Origin: Chimaeribacter californicus
GTDB taxonomy: Bacteria > Pseudomonadota > Gammaproteobacteria > Enterobacterales > Enterobacteriaceae
DNA length: 64,000 bases
Direction: 5' to 3'
Assembly: GCF_002858675.1 (NCBI RefSeq)
Contig: NZ_PJZF01000018.1
Span: 36,753 to 100,752, forward strand
Shown here: one piece after another, positions 55,508-64,000 of the stretch
Position numbering within the stretch: the stretch's first letter is position 1
How the letters are laid out: each line of letters begins with the position of its first letter
The notes under the pieces: model-generated
Told to the model about the DNA's origin: nothing
What the model saw: only the letters and a program-made list of their open reading frames with translations
The model's database searches: none
Program-made: the position numbers and the translations under genes

Positions 55508-56617
55508 TTACAGCACCGGGCCGCGCGGCACAAAGATGTGGCCGACGTCCGCTTCGATCAGTTTTTTCACCAGCTCAAAGCCGCCGTTCGGCTGGCTGTG
55601 GGCGAATTCACGCTCCGGGGTAAAGATCGGGCTGGCCCAGTAAAGGTTGACCTTGTCACCATATACCGTGGGCATCGACACCTTGCTGGCCGGGGAGCAG
55701 AGCGCATCAGAGAGCACAAAGCCCTCGTAGCCCTGCGGCGCCATCGGCGACTCCACGGTATGCCCTTCGCCCAGCCAGTTGATGGTGGTCCACGGCAGTT
55801 GCGCAAAACCAGACAGCGCGCTCGCCATCTGTACCGCGCTCTGCTCGGTCACGTACTGCGCTTCCACCGCAAACGCCATTTCCATACGGCGGTAGTCACC
55901 GGCATCGTCATTGAACAGGATCTCCACGCACGGCATCGGACGGATACTGACGCCCAGCGTCAGGAAGTAATAGACGCCGTTATGCTCATGCTGCGAGATG
56001 GCCATCGGCGGCCAGCTGCCCTGATCGATGGCGTAATATTTCACCGAGGGGCCGAAACGCGCCTCGTAGCGCTCCATAAACTGCTGTTGGAGTTTCTGCC
56101 ACGGGTGGTGTTCATGCTGGTGCTGCCAGGTGCGCCAGAAGTGGCGCGTCTCTTCTGCCCGTGCATATTGCTGGTTGGTGGAGGCGGAACCGAGCGGGAA
56201 GGTGCTGCCGTTCTCTTTCAGGCAACTGGCGGCGTAGCTCACCTGGTGGTCGATGTAGAGGCTCCAGCCCGGCACCACCGCCAGCAGTTGGCCGTGGTAC
56301 CAGAGCGCCGCGCCGTCATCACTTTCGTTCCAGATAACCTGGATGCCGTCCGGGTGCAGCGGCGGCTCGCCGTCCAGGCTGCGGCAGTAGGCGGCGGGCA
56401 TCATGGGTGCCAGCCCCTGTTCAGTGGCGGCGTGGTCTTCGGTGGCCGGGGCGGGTTGCAGGTTGCGTACCCAGCAGGCGCGCATACCGGGGAAGCGTTC
56501 GCGCATCTCTCCCTGCGCATAGAGGTAGAAATAGACCACCCGGTCATCTTGTTCGACCACGGCAATAAGTGTCTGTTTATGGTTGCTGACTTCGGCGATC
56601 AATTCTGACTGGCGCAT
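55508..56617 (-). CDS. SUFU (suppressor of fused) domain protein
   Basis: 369 residues. The C-terminal half (about 180-369) resembles the bacterial SUFU family: GVYYFLTLGVSIRPMPCVEILFNDDAGDYRRMEMAFAVEAQYV and a final strand-rich part ending ADVGHIFVPRGPVL. The N-terminal half has no assigned domain. SUFU-family members in bacteria are known as immunity proteins in toxin systems; whether this one is cannot be told. No signal peptide. Confidence 0.6.
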   Translation of the reverse strand: MRQSELIAEVSNHKQTLIAVVEQDDRVVYFYLYAQGEMRERFPGMRACWVRNLQPAPATEDHAATEQGLAPMMPAAYCRSLDGEPPLHPDGIQVIWNESDDGAALWYHGQLLAVVPGWSLYIDHQVSYAASCLKENGSTFPLGSASTNQQYARAEETRHFWRTWQHQHEHHPWQKLQQQFMERYEARFGPSVKYYAIDQGSWPPMAISQHEHNGVYYFLTLGVSIRPMPCVEILFNDDAGDYRRMEMAFAVEAQYVTEQSAVQMASALSGFAQLPWTTINWLGEGHTVESPMAPQGYEGFVLSDALCSPASKVSMPTVYGDKVNLYWASPIFTPEREFAHSQPNGGFELVKKLIEADVGHIFVPRGPVL

Positions 56618-56734
56618 GACACCTCAATAAAATCGTATGTTCCTCGCATTAAACGAAGTGTAGAACGCCTTTCCCACCCCGCGCACGGGCAAAACTCCCA
56701 AAAATTGCCCTTACGGCCAGAAAAGTCGTGCTGG

Positions 56735-57640
56735 TCACGCCCTGGGGCGGCAGTGCTGGCGGAACAGGTTCGCCAGATGGGCGCTCATCGGCGTCAGCGC
56801 CGTCTCTTTGCGCTGGATCAGGTAGAACGTTGCCGGGGGCAGCGGTAGGTCGAGGTCAAACGCCATCAGTTGCTGGCCGAGGATCGGGTCTTCAATCACA
56901 TCCACCGGCAGGATGCTGAGAAAATCACTTTTTGCCAGCAGACTGGTGCTGGACATAAAGGTCTCGCAGGTGACGCTGACGGTGGGCATCACGCCGAGGC
57001 TGCCGAACAGATCCACCAGCTGTTTGTAGTAGCTGCCGCGCGGCGTCGGCAGCGTCCAGTCACACTGCATCAGTTCCTGCATCGTGCGCGTCCCGGCGCA
57101 GGGGTGGCCGCGGCGGCCCACCACCCGGTACTCCTTGTCCATCAGCTTTTCATACAGCAGTTCGTTATCAAACGAGGCGTGGTAATAGGTGTTGATGGTG
57201 AAATCCAGTTCGCCCTGCCGCAGCTCCGGGATCATCGATACCAGTTGCCCCTCCAGCACCCGCACCTTGACGTGCGGGTACGCCCGGTGAAAGCGGGTAA
57301 TCACCTCCGGCATGATGGTGCGCGCCACGCTGGCCCCGACGCCGATGCTCACCCGGCCGCCGATGTTGCCCAGCCGCTGCTGGATGTCCTCCTGCGCGGC
57401 GCGCAACTCCTCAAGGATCAGGCTGGCGTGGCGGAAAAAGGCCTCGCCGCACTCTGTGAGCTGCACGCCCTGCCGGTGGCGGATGAACAGCCGCGCGCCG
57501 AGGCCCTCCTCCAGCTCTTTGATCGCCTTGGTCAGCGCCGGTTGTGACAGGCTGAGCAGGCGGGCGGCGGCGCGGATGCTGCCCTGCCGGGTCACTTCCA
57601 CAAAGGCGCGCAGTTGGTGCAATTTAATCGGGGAGGCCAT
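56735..57640 (-). CDS. abgR: LysR-type regulator AbgR
   Basis: 301 residues. LysR helix-turn-helix LHQLRAFVEVTRQGSIRAAARLLSLSQPALTKAIKELEEGLGARLF followed by the effector-binding domain. Divergent from abgABT, the usual arrangement, so it probably activates that operon in response to p-aminobenzoyl-glutamate or a related ligand. Confidence 0.9.
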   Translation of the reverse strand: MASPIKLHQLRAFVEVTRQGSIRAAARLLSLSQPALTKAIKELEEGLGARLFIRHRQGVQLTECGEAFFRHASLILEELRAAQEDIQQRLGNIGGRVSIGVGASVARTIMPEVITRFHRAYPHVKVRVLEGQLVSMIPELRQGELDFTINTYYHASFDNELLYEKLMDKEYRVVGRRGHPCAGTRTMQELMQCDWTLPTPRGSYYKQLVDLFGSLGVMPTVSVTCETFMSSTSLLAKSDFLSILPVDVIEDPILGQQLMAFDLDLPLPPATFYLIQRKETALTPMSAHLANLFRQHCRPRA

Positions 57641-58060
57641 AACGCTGATAACCCTTGTTTATCACCAGAAAGATTTTGGCATCTTATCGGTGTTGGCGAG
57701 GTTGTGTACATTGAAAACCAGCCTGATTGAAAATCAGTCTGATTAAACATACCCCTGACCGCGGGCGCAGACCCCCACTGACGCCCCGGCAGTCGGCCAC
57801 CGCGCCGGCCCGGCCGCTTTCCGGCCCTTTTATCACGGCAACAACCATGACGGGTAAGGCAATACCGCTTCCGCGATCGCACCAGGTGCGTGAACGGCAA
57901 CGGGTTGCCGCGGGCTGCTGCCCTCAGCAGGCCGGAGACCGGTATGGGGGCCGCCCACTGCGCCACCCCTCCCCGCTCCCGCCTGCGGAGGTGATAACAA
58001 AAACTTATCTCTGCGGATTCTGCTTTATCTCTTCATGCCACTTTTCTTTACGGGAGCGTT
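57641..58060. promoter_or_regulatory. abgR-abgA intergenic region
   Basis: About 420 bases. At 57723-57744 CTGATT-GAA-AATCAG-T-CTGATT forms two overlapping palindromes, the best candidate AbgR operator. The rest of the abgA leader is GC-rich and appears to hold no gene; a long open frame across it is fortuitous. Confidence 0.55.
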
Positions 58061-59413
58061 ATGACCAGCCACATCACAGAAACAGACACCGACGTTATGT
58101 CATGCGAATTATCACAACAGGTCAGTGCGCTGGCCCCCATCCTGACCGCCTGGCGGCGCGACCTGCACCAGTATGCCGAGTCGGGCTGGCTGGAGTTCCG
58201 CACCGCCAGCAAAGTCGCCGACACGCTGTCGCAGCTGGGGTATCACCTGCAACTGGGCCGGGAGGTGATCAAGGCCGATGCCCGGATGGGCCTGCCGCCG
58301 GAGGCGGTGCTGCGGGAGCAGGAGCAGCGGGCGCTGGCCCAGGGCGCGGTGGCACGCTGGCTGCCCGCCTTCTCCGGCGGTTTCACCGGCATCGTTGCGA
58401 CGCTTTCGACCGGCCGCCCCGGCCCGGTGGTCGGCTTTCGCGTGGACATGGACGCGCTCGACCTGAATGAGCAGCAGGATGACCAGCACCGCCCGTTCCG
58501 CGACGGTTTCGCCTCCTGCAACCCCGGCATGATGCACGCCTGCGGCCATGACGGCCACACCACTATCGGCATCGGGCTGGCGCAGGTGCTGATGGCGATG
58601 CGTGACCAGCTGTGCGGCACCATCAAGCTGATTTTCCAGCCTGCCGAAGAGGGCACGCGCGGCGCGAAATCGATGGCGGAAGCCGGGGTGGTGGATGATG
58701 TGGATTTCTTCACCGCCATCCACATCGGCACCGGCGTACCGGCCGGGCACCTGGTGTGCGGCAACGACACCTTTATGGCGACCACGAAATTTGATGTCAC
58801 CTTTACCGGCGTCGCGGCCCACGCGGGCGGCAAGCCTGAAGAGGGGCGCAACGCGCTGCTGGCGGCGGCGCAGGCGGCCCTTGGCCTGCACAGCCTGCCG
58901 CGCCACAGCGCCGGGGCGTCACGCATCAATGTCGGCGTGTTGCAGGCGGGCAGCGGCCGCAATGTGGTACCGTCGCAGGCCGCGATGAAAGTCGAGACAC
59001 GCGGCGCGACCAACGCGGTGAATGAGTTCATCTTCCAGCAGGCGATGAACGTGGTGGCCGGGGCTGCGGCCATGCACGGCGTCACCCATGAGGTAACGCT
59101 GATGGGCGCGGCACAGAGCAGCAAGCCCAGCGCGCCCTGGGTGCGTTTCATCCACCGGCAGGCAGAGGCGATCCCGGAGCTGGTGCAGGTAGTCGACCGG
59201 CAGGACGCCGCCGCCGGCTCTGAAGATGCCACCTACCTGATGGAGCGCGTCAAGGCGCACGGCGGGCTGGCCTCCTACATGGTGTTTGGCTGCGATCTCA
59301 GCGCCGGGCACCACAACGAGCGGTTTGATTTTGACGAAAGCGTGATGGCGGTGGCGATAAAAACCCTGGCGACGCTGGCACTGAACATCCGCGATTTCCC
59401 GGAGGAGGCATGA
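58061..59413 (+). CDS. abgA: p-Aminobenzoyl-glutamate hydrolase subunit A
   Basis: 450 residues, M20D amidohydrolase. Metal-binding motifs [30 protein letters not shown] and [19 protein letters not shown]; dimerisation domain [27 protein letters not shown]. With AbgB it cleaves p-aminobenzoyl-glutamate, a folate breakdown product, to p-aminobenzoate and glutamate. Four-base overlap with abgB. Confidence 0.95.
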   Translation: MTSHITETDTDVMSCELSQQVSALAPILTAWRRDLHQYAESGWLEFRTASKVADTLSQLGYHLQLGREVIKADARMGLPPEAVLREQEQRALAQGAVARWLPAFSGGFTGIVATLSTGRPGPVVGFRVDMDALDLNEQQDDQHRPFRDGFASCNPGMMHACGHDGHTTIGIGLAQVLMAMRDQLCGTIKLIFQPAEEGTRGAKSMAEAGVVDDVDFFTAIHIGTGVPAGHLVCGNDTFMATTKFDVTFTGVAAHAGGKPEEGRNALLAAAQAALGLHSLPRHSAGASRINVGVLQAGSGRNVVPSQAAMKVETRGATNAVNEFIFQQAMNVVAGAAAMHGVTHEVTLMGAAQSSKPSAPWVRFIHRQAEAIPELVQVVDRQDAAAGSEDATYLMERVKAHGGLASYMVFGCDLSAGHHNERFDFDESVMAVAIKTLATLALNIRDFPEEA

Positions 59414-60861
59414 ACCCAGAAACGATCGCCTTTGTCGGCGACCAGGTGGAGAGGCAGCAACCCTTGCTGACTGCGCTGAGTGACGCGATCTGGGATCACC
59501 CGGAGACGCGTTTTCAGGAGCAGGTGTCGTCCGCGCAGCTGGCGGACGCCCTGGCGCAGGCGGGTTTTTGCGTTGAGCGCGGCGTCGGCGGCATGGAGAC
59601 CGCCTTCATCGCCTCGTTCGGTGAGGGCAAGCCGGTGATCGCGCTGCTGGCGGAGTTTGACGCGCTGGCCGGGCTGAGCCAGCAGGCGGGCGCCACTACG
59701 CCGCAGCCGCTGGTGGAGAACGGCAACGGCCACGGCTGCGGCCATAATCTGCTCGGCACCGCTGCGCTGGGCGGCGCACTGGCGGTTAAAGCGTGGCTGG
59801 AACAGCACCCGCAGGCGGGCACGGTGCGGGTTTACGGCTGCCCCGGCGAGGAAGGCGGCTCCGGCAAAACCTTTATGGCGCGCGAGGGGCTGTTTGATGA
59901 TGCCGATGCGGCGCTGACCTGGCACCCGGAGACTTTCTGCGGCATGTTCAGCAACCCCACGCTGGCAAATATCCAGGCCTCTTTCCGCTTCAAAGGCGTG
60001 GCCGCCCATGCCGCCGCTGCCCCGTACCTCGGCCGCAGCGCGCTGGACGCCGTCACGCTGATGAACACCGGCAGCAACTTCCTGCGTGAGCACATCATCC
60101 CGGAGGCGCGGCTGCATTACGCCGTGACCCACACCGGCGGCGTGTCGCCTAATGTGGTGCAGGCCGATGCTGCGGTGCTCTATCTGGTACGTGCGCCGCG
60201 CATCGATCAGGCGCAGGCGGTGTACCAGCGGGTGATCGATGTCGCGCGCGGCGCGGCGCTGATGACCGGCACGCAGATGACGGTCACGGTGGAGAAAGCC
60301 TGCTCCAACTATGAACCCAACCGCACGCTGGAGCAGGCGATGTATGGTTGTTTGCAGGCGTTTGGCGCGCCGCGTTACAGCGAGGAGGAACAGCGGTTTG
60401 CCGCCGCGATCCAGGCCACGCTGAGCGAGGAGGAGATCGCCAGCAACCTCCAGGGCATCGCCCGTACCGGCGGCGACGCGGGCCGCGCCTACGCCGAGGG
60501 GCTACGCGGCAAGGCGCTGGTGGAGGACGTCGCCCCTTACCAGCCCAACGCGCAGATCCTCTACGGCTCCACTGACGTCGGTGATGTCAGCTGGCTGGTG
60601 CCCACCGCCCAGTGCTTCACCCCCTGCTTTGCGCTCGGCACCCCGCTGCACACCTGGCAGACGGTGTCACAGGGGCGGACGTCGCTGGCCCATAAAGGCA
60701 TGGTGCTGGCCGCCAAAGTCATGGCCGCCACCGCCCTGCGGTTGTTGGAGGAGCCCGCGCTGCTGGCGCGCTGCCGGGAAGAACAGCAGCGGCAGCGGCA
60801 GGCGCGCCCTTACCACTGCCCGATTCCGGCCGGGGTTACCCCCTCCCCGCTGGCAACCTGA
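59410..60861 (+). CDS. abgB: p-Aminobenzoyl-glutamate hydrolase subunit B
   Basis: 483 residues, also M20[62 protein letters not shown] and [21 protein letters not shown] are characteristic of AbgB. Partner of AbgA in the heterodimer. Start coupled to abgA (ATGA). Confidence 0.95.
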   Translation: MNPETIAFVGDQVERQQPLLTALSDAIWDHPETRFQEQVSSAQLADALAQAGFCVERGVGGMETAFIASFGEGKPVIALLAEFDALAGLSQQAGATTPQPLVENGNGHGCGHNLLGTAALGGALAVKAWLEQHPQAGTVRVYGCPGEEGGSGKTFMAREGLFDDADAALTWHPETFCGMFSNPTLANIQASFRFKGVAAHAAAAPYLGRSALDAVTLMNTGSNFLREHIIPEARLHYAVTHTGGVSPNVVQADAAVLYLVRAPRIDQAQAVYQRVIDVARGAALMTGTQMTVTVEKACSNYEPNRTLEQAMYGCLQAFGAPRYSEEEQRFAAAIQATLSEEEIASNLQGIARTGGDAGRAYAEGLRGKALVEDVAPYQPNAQILYGSTDVGDVSWLVPTAQCFTPCFALGTPLHTWQTVSQGRTSLAHKGMVLAAKVMAATALRLLEEPALLARCREEQQRQRQARPYHCPIPAGVTPSPLAT

Positions 60862-60937
60862 GTGGCGGGCAGGCGGCCGTTCCCCGCCTGCCCCTCATCT
60901 CCATCACGATAAAAGCACCACAGACAGAGGGTTATGC

Positions 60938-62461
60938 ATGAGTCTTGCAGCAGAAGAGAGTAAGCAGAGGCCGGGCGGCCTGCTCGGCTGGATCGAGCGC
61001 ATCGGCAATACCATCCCGCATCCGTTTTTGCTGTTTATCTACCTGATTGCGGCATTGATGATCGCCAGTGCGCTGATTGCCTGGGCCGGGCTGACGGCGG
61101 TTAACCCGGCCAACGGGGAGATTATCCGGGTGAAGAACCTGCTCAGCGTGGAAGGGCTGCAATGGATGCTGCCGAACGTGATTAAGAATTTCAGCGGGTT
61201 TACCCCGCTGGGGGCGATCCTGGCGCTGGTGCTGGGGGCCGGGCTGGCGGAGCGCGTCGGGCTGTTACAGACGCTGATGTATAAAATGGCCTCCGGCGTG
61301 CAGGCGCGTTTTGCCAGCTATATGGTGATTTTCATCGCCTTTTTCAGCCATATCTCCTCCGATGCGGCGCTGGTGGTGATGCCGCCGCTGGGGGCGTTGA
61401 TTTTCCTGGCGGTGGGCCGGCACCCGGTGGCCGGGCTGCTGGCGGCAATTGCCGGGGTGGGCTGCGGCTTCACGGCAAACCTGCTGATTGTGACCACGGA
61501 TGTGCTGCTCTCCGGCCTGAGCACCGAAGCGGCGAAGGCAATCGACCCGGCGGTACACGTCAGCGTGATCGACAACTGGTACTTTATGGCCGCCTCGGTG
61601 ATGGTGCTCACGGTGGTGGGCGCGCTGATCACCGACAAGCTGGTGGAGCCGCGCCTGCCGCCCTACCACGGCGGGCAGAGTGAGCGCCTGGCGCAACTGA
61701 CGCCCCAACAGAACCGTGGGCTGCGCGCCAGCGGCCTCGCCGCGCTGCTGTTTATCGCCGTGATGGCGCTGCTGGTGGTGCCGGAGGGCGCGCCGCTGCG
61801 TAACCCCACCAACGGCGCGATTATTCCTTCGCCGTTTATCCAGGGCATTGTGCCGATCATCATCCTGTTCTTTTTTGTGGTGTCGGTGCCTTACGGCATG
61901 GTGACCGGGCAGATCCGCCGCCAGGGTGACCTGCCGGCCCTGCTGGTGGACCCGATGAAAAACATGGCCGGGTTTATTGTGATGGTGTTCCCGCTGGCGC
62001 AATTTGTCGCGCTGTTCAACTGGAGCAATATGGGCCGGTTTATGGCGGTAGGGCTGACGGATCTGCTGCAGGCGGCGGGCATGACCGGGGTACCGGCGTT
62101 TATCGGGCTGATTTTCCTTTCGGCGCTGCTGTGCATGTTTATTGCCAGCGGTTCGGCCATCTGGTCGATTCTCGCGCCGATTTTCGTGCCGATGTTTATG
62201 TTGCTGGGGTTCCACCCGGCGTTTGCGCAGGTGGTGTTCCGCATCGCCGATTCGTCGGTGCTCCCGCTTGCGCCGGTCTCCCCGTTCGTGCCGCTGTTCC
62301 TCGGCTTTTTGCAGCGGTATATGAAAGGCGCGAAACTCGGCACCTACTATGCGCTGGTGCTGCCCTACCCGCTGATTTTCTTCGCGGTGTGGCTGTTGCT
62401 GCTGGTGGGGTGGTATCTGGCGGGGTGGCCGATTGGGCCGGGGGTGTATGCGCGGATGTGA
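60938..62461 (+). CDS. abgT: p-Aminobenzoyl-glutamate transporter AbgT
   Basis: 507 residues with about nine to eleven membrane segments. AbgT family text: GWIERIGNTIPHPFLLFIYLIAAL, HISSDAALVVMPPLGALIFLAVGRHPVAGLLAAIAGVGCGFTANLLI, SVPYGMVTGQIRRQGDLP and ASGSAIWSILAPIFVPMFMLLGFHPAFAQVVFRIADSS. Imports p-aminobenzoyl-glutamate for AbgAB (homologues also export sulfonamides). ATG at 60938; the larger open frame from 60581 is an artefact inside abgB. Confidence 0.95.
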   Translation: MSLAAEESKQRPGGLLGWIERIGNTIPHPFLLFIYLIAALMIASALIAWAGLTAVNPANGEIIRVKNLLSVEGLQWMLPNVIKNFSGFTPLGAILALVLGAGLAERVGLLQTLMYKMASGVQARFASYMVIFIAFFSHISSDAALVVMPPLGALIFLAVGRHPVAGLLAAIAGVGCGFTANLLIVTTDVLLSGLSTEAAKAIDPAVHVSVIDNWYFMAASVMVLTVVGALITDKLVEPRLPPYHGGQSERLAQLTPQQNRGLRASGLAALLFIAVMALLVVPEGAPLRNPTNGAIIPSPFIQGIVPIIILFFFVVSVPYGMVTGQIRRQGDLPALLVDPMKNMAGFIVMVFPLAQFVALFNWSNMGRFMAVGLTDLLQAAGMTGVPAFIGLIFLSALLCMFIASGSAIWSILAPIFVPMFMLLGFHPAFAQVVFRIADSSVLPLAPVSPFVPLFLGFLQRYMKGAKLGTYYALVLPYPLIFFAVWLLLLVGWYLAGWPIGPGVYARM

Positions 62462-62524
62462 GCCTCCGCGTAAGCGCCCGCTCTGCCCGGTTGAGATGCC
62501 GCGGGGCGGGCAGATAACGGGCCG

Positions 62525-62866
62525 TCATGCGACCCGATGCTGTTGGGTTTCTTTACGTGCCAGATACGCCTCTAAGGAGGTCACGCGGCTGATCTCTTCC
62601 TGCGTGCGGGCATCATTTTCTATCTCCCAGATATCAACGCTGTTCTGAAGGTTTAACCAGAAGTCTACGCTGGTATCAAACACCACAGACAGCCTGAACG
62701 CCATGTCAGGGGTCAGTTTGCGGTTATTGTTTACCAGTGCGCTGACAGAATTACGGTGAACATTCAGCATTTCGGCCAGGTCGTTGATTTTTAATTCAAG
62801 CGGTTCCAGGTATTCATAAAGTAAAACATCGCCTACCGTGGTTGGTTTACGCGTCGCCTGAGTCAT
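62525..62866 (-). CDS. higA: HigA-type antitoxin
   Basis: 113 residues. Helix-turn-helix LKINDLAEMLNVHRNSVSALVNNNRKLTPDMAFRLSVVFDTSVDFWLNLQNSVDI is the HigA/VapI pattern. It follows a higB-like gene on the same strand (toxin first), 91 bases away. It appears intact although the toxin is not. Confidence 0.9.
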   Translation of the reverse strand: MTQATRKPTTVGDVLLYEYLEPLELKINDLAEMLNVHRNSVSALVNNNRKLTPDMAFRLSVVFDTSVDFWLNLQNSVDIWEIENDARTQEEISRVTSLEAYLARKETQQHRVA

Positions 62867-62957
62867 AAGCTTCTCTCTGTTTGGGCATGTCCAGATTTAT
62901 AAGGCTGATAGCCTTTGGCGCGTAGGGGCTAAACGCTGCGCGTGAGCCCCCAATGCG

Positions 62958-63275
62958 CTACTTTTGCTTTTTATAACGATGGGTATCTAAGTAGAGATCA
63001 ACGGCTTTTCCGTCAATCCATTTAAAAATCAACCGGTACTGCTCATTAACCCGGATGGCAGAGTAGTCCTCTAAAGGGGGATTTAACTCTTCATAGCGGT
63101 TGCCGGGTGGTGAGCGCAAATCTTTATAGGATGTTGCTGCGTTTATGATGTCGAGCTTTCGGGCCAAATGTAATGCACCGCTGCACTGTGCACAAGTGCG
63201 TGTGTGAGTTTTAGCTGGTGGGGGGATGGCCCTGCGTCTGCCGCCTTTCTGCGGCTCTGCTGCCGTCATCGTCAT
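62958..63275 (-). pseudogene. higB: HigB-like toxin, 5' end lost next to the repeat element
   Basis: The C-terminal part ARKLDIINAATSYKDLRSPPGNRYEELN...IRVNEQYRLIFKWIDGKAVDLYLDTHRY matches the RelE/HigB mRNA-interferase family from about residue 27 onward. The first 25 or so residues are absent; instead the frame continues upstream into the composite repeat (MTMTAAEPQKGGRRR...), which is not part of the family. The toxin is therefore probably inactive. Homologous sequence seems to stop near 63180-63190. Confidence 0.75.
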
Positions 63276-63905
63276 AAAGTGGATTGTTTCGGTTGCTCAT
63301 ATGTATTTGTTTACCCGGCTTTCCGAGCCTCAACCGAGCAGGGCCTGCCGGCGCGCCGGCCCTGCACCCGCGCGCTTTCGGTGCCCCGGCTGAATCATTG
63401 CACGCTCTCGCGTGTCCCCTCACTCCGCCTCCGGGCTAATCGGGCCGCCGCAGACACGCTCCCGGCGTGGCTGCGACTCTCGCACACATCCCTGTGTGCT
63501 CGCCCGGCCCTGCGGCTCCATTCGGCAATGATTTTTACGCCCCCACCACCTCTGCAAACCAGCAAGTATGTGAGGAAATAGTAGGTGGGGGATTTTTGGG
63601 CGTTCAGTGTAGTCACCCGGCTCTATAGTTTCATGTGACTGCGATTTTTATAACCGCATCAATAATACAAATTTCTTATCGACTCTTTCCTTACATAGCC
63701 AAGAATTTGCAAACTGGTGGGGGCATTAAAATTATTGCCGACGAGGACGCAGGGCCGGGTGAGCGGGCAGGACGCCCGCGAGAGGGACAGCCACGCCGGG
63801 AGCGTGTCTGGCCCGGCCCGAGCAGCCCGGAGGACGCTGGAGGGAACCCGCTACGCGGGCAATAATTCTGCCGGGACACCCAAGGCGCGGGGATGCAAGG
63901 GCTGA
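63247..63905. repeat. Composite long inverted-repeat element, copy 2
   Basis: Same orientation and order as copy 1 at 28889-29897: left arm with CTGCGGCTCTGCTGC, AAGTGGATTGTTTCGGTTGC, GAGCCTCAACCGAGCAGGGC, a central AT-rich part with CTTATCGACTCTTTCCTTAC, then the inverted right arm. It lacks the tandem block of copy 1, and its hairpin loops differ in sequence. It contains no credible gene. Confidence 0.85.
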
Positions 63906-63926
63906 CGGCTCCCCACAAAAACAAGA

Positions 63927-63988
63927 CAGACACAGGAATTTGTGATCTCATTATTGCGCCAACAAATCATGAGAAATCCCTGTGTCTG
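63927..63988. repeat. Inverted repeat at window end
   Basis: CAGACACAGG at 63927-63936 pairs with CCTGTGTCTG at 63979-63988 around about 42 bases that can partly pair further. It could be a terminator for a gene beyond the window or part of a mobile end; there is no T-run within view. Confidence 0.5.
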
Positions 63989-64000
63989 CATCTCTAGTGT

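Noticed and set aside
60581..60937. N-terminal extension of abgT into abgB
   Set aside because: Out-of-frame reading of abgB; AbgT homologues begin at the MSLAAEE position.
62483..62513. CTGCCCG/CGGGCAG hairpin after abgT as terminator
   Set aside because: Short stem with a long loop and no T-run; too weak to call.

Overview
The window looks like a chromosomal segment from a GC-rich member of the Enterobacterales, most probably Serratia or a close Yersiniaceae relative (genus inferred, not proven). The evidence is the familiar enterobacterial backbone (ompX, rhtA, dps, ybiI, glnHPQ, rlmF, ybiB, dinG) together with eptB, mlrA, yehZYX and abgRABT. No rRNA, tRNA, CRISPR array, prophage or insertion sequence was seen.

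Layout. 1-5.8 kb: the N-terminal part of eptB, a CusRS/HprRS-like two-component system, and a divergent operon encoding an exported protein, a cytochrome b561 and an MsrP-like molybdoenzyme. A Cus-type palindrome lies between the two units. 5.8-9.5 kb: ompX, rhtA, tam, dps. 9.5-24.2 kb: a complete group 2 (ABC-transporter) capsule locus inserted between dps and ybiI/glnH. kpsMT and two large polymer-synthesis genes run rightward and meet the leftward kpsFEDCS operon. 24.2-28.8 kb: ybiI, glnHPQ, rlmF and a flavin reductase. 28.9-29.9 kb: a long composite inverted-repeat element. 29.9-33.1 kb: an M3 peptidase, a PhnA-like protein and ybiB. 33.5-38.8 kb: a four-gene chaperone-usher fimbrial operon. 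38.8-45.2 kb: dinG with a LexA box, GST, two GNAT acetyltransferases, an XRE-cupin regulator, mlrA and an unknown exported protein. 45.3-52.9 kb: a PiT transporter, yedA, a tiny membrane ORF, the yehZYX(W) osmoprotectant importer with a deletion that truncates yehW, and an alcohol dehydrogenase-like gene. 53.1-56.6 kb: an unusual two-gene unit (a membrane protein plus a cell-wall hydrolase without a signal peptide) and a SUFU-like gene. 56.7-62.5 kb: abgR and abgABT. 62.5-64 kb: higA, a broken higB, and a second copy of the composite repeat element.

How the genes work together. The kps genes form one machine: KpsF supplies the Kdo precursor route, KpsS and KpsC build the Kdo linker, the Stealth-family and GT2/TagF-like proteins build a probably phosphate-containing polymer, and KpsMTED exports it. 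No gene for an activated precursor is present. The most unusual observations are the pair of long structured repeat elements, in which hairpin loops change sequence but keep pairing; the truncation of higB beside one of them; the yehX/yehW deletion; the two-gene membrane/hydrolase unit at 53-55 kb; and the capsule locus with two different phosphotransferase folds.
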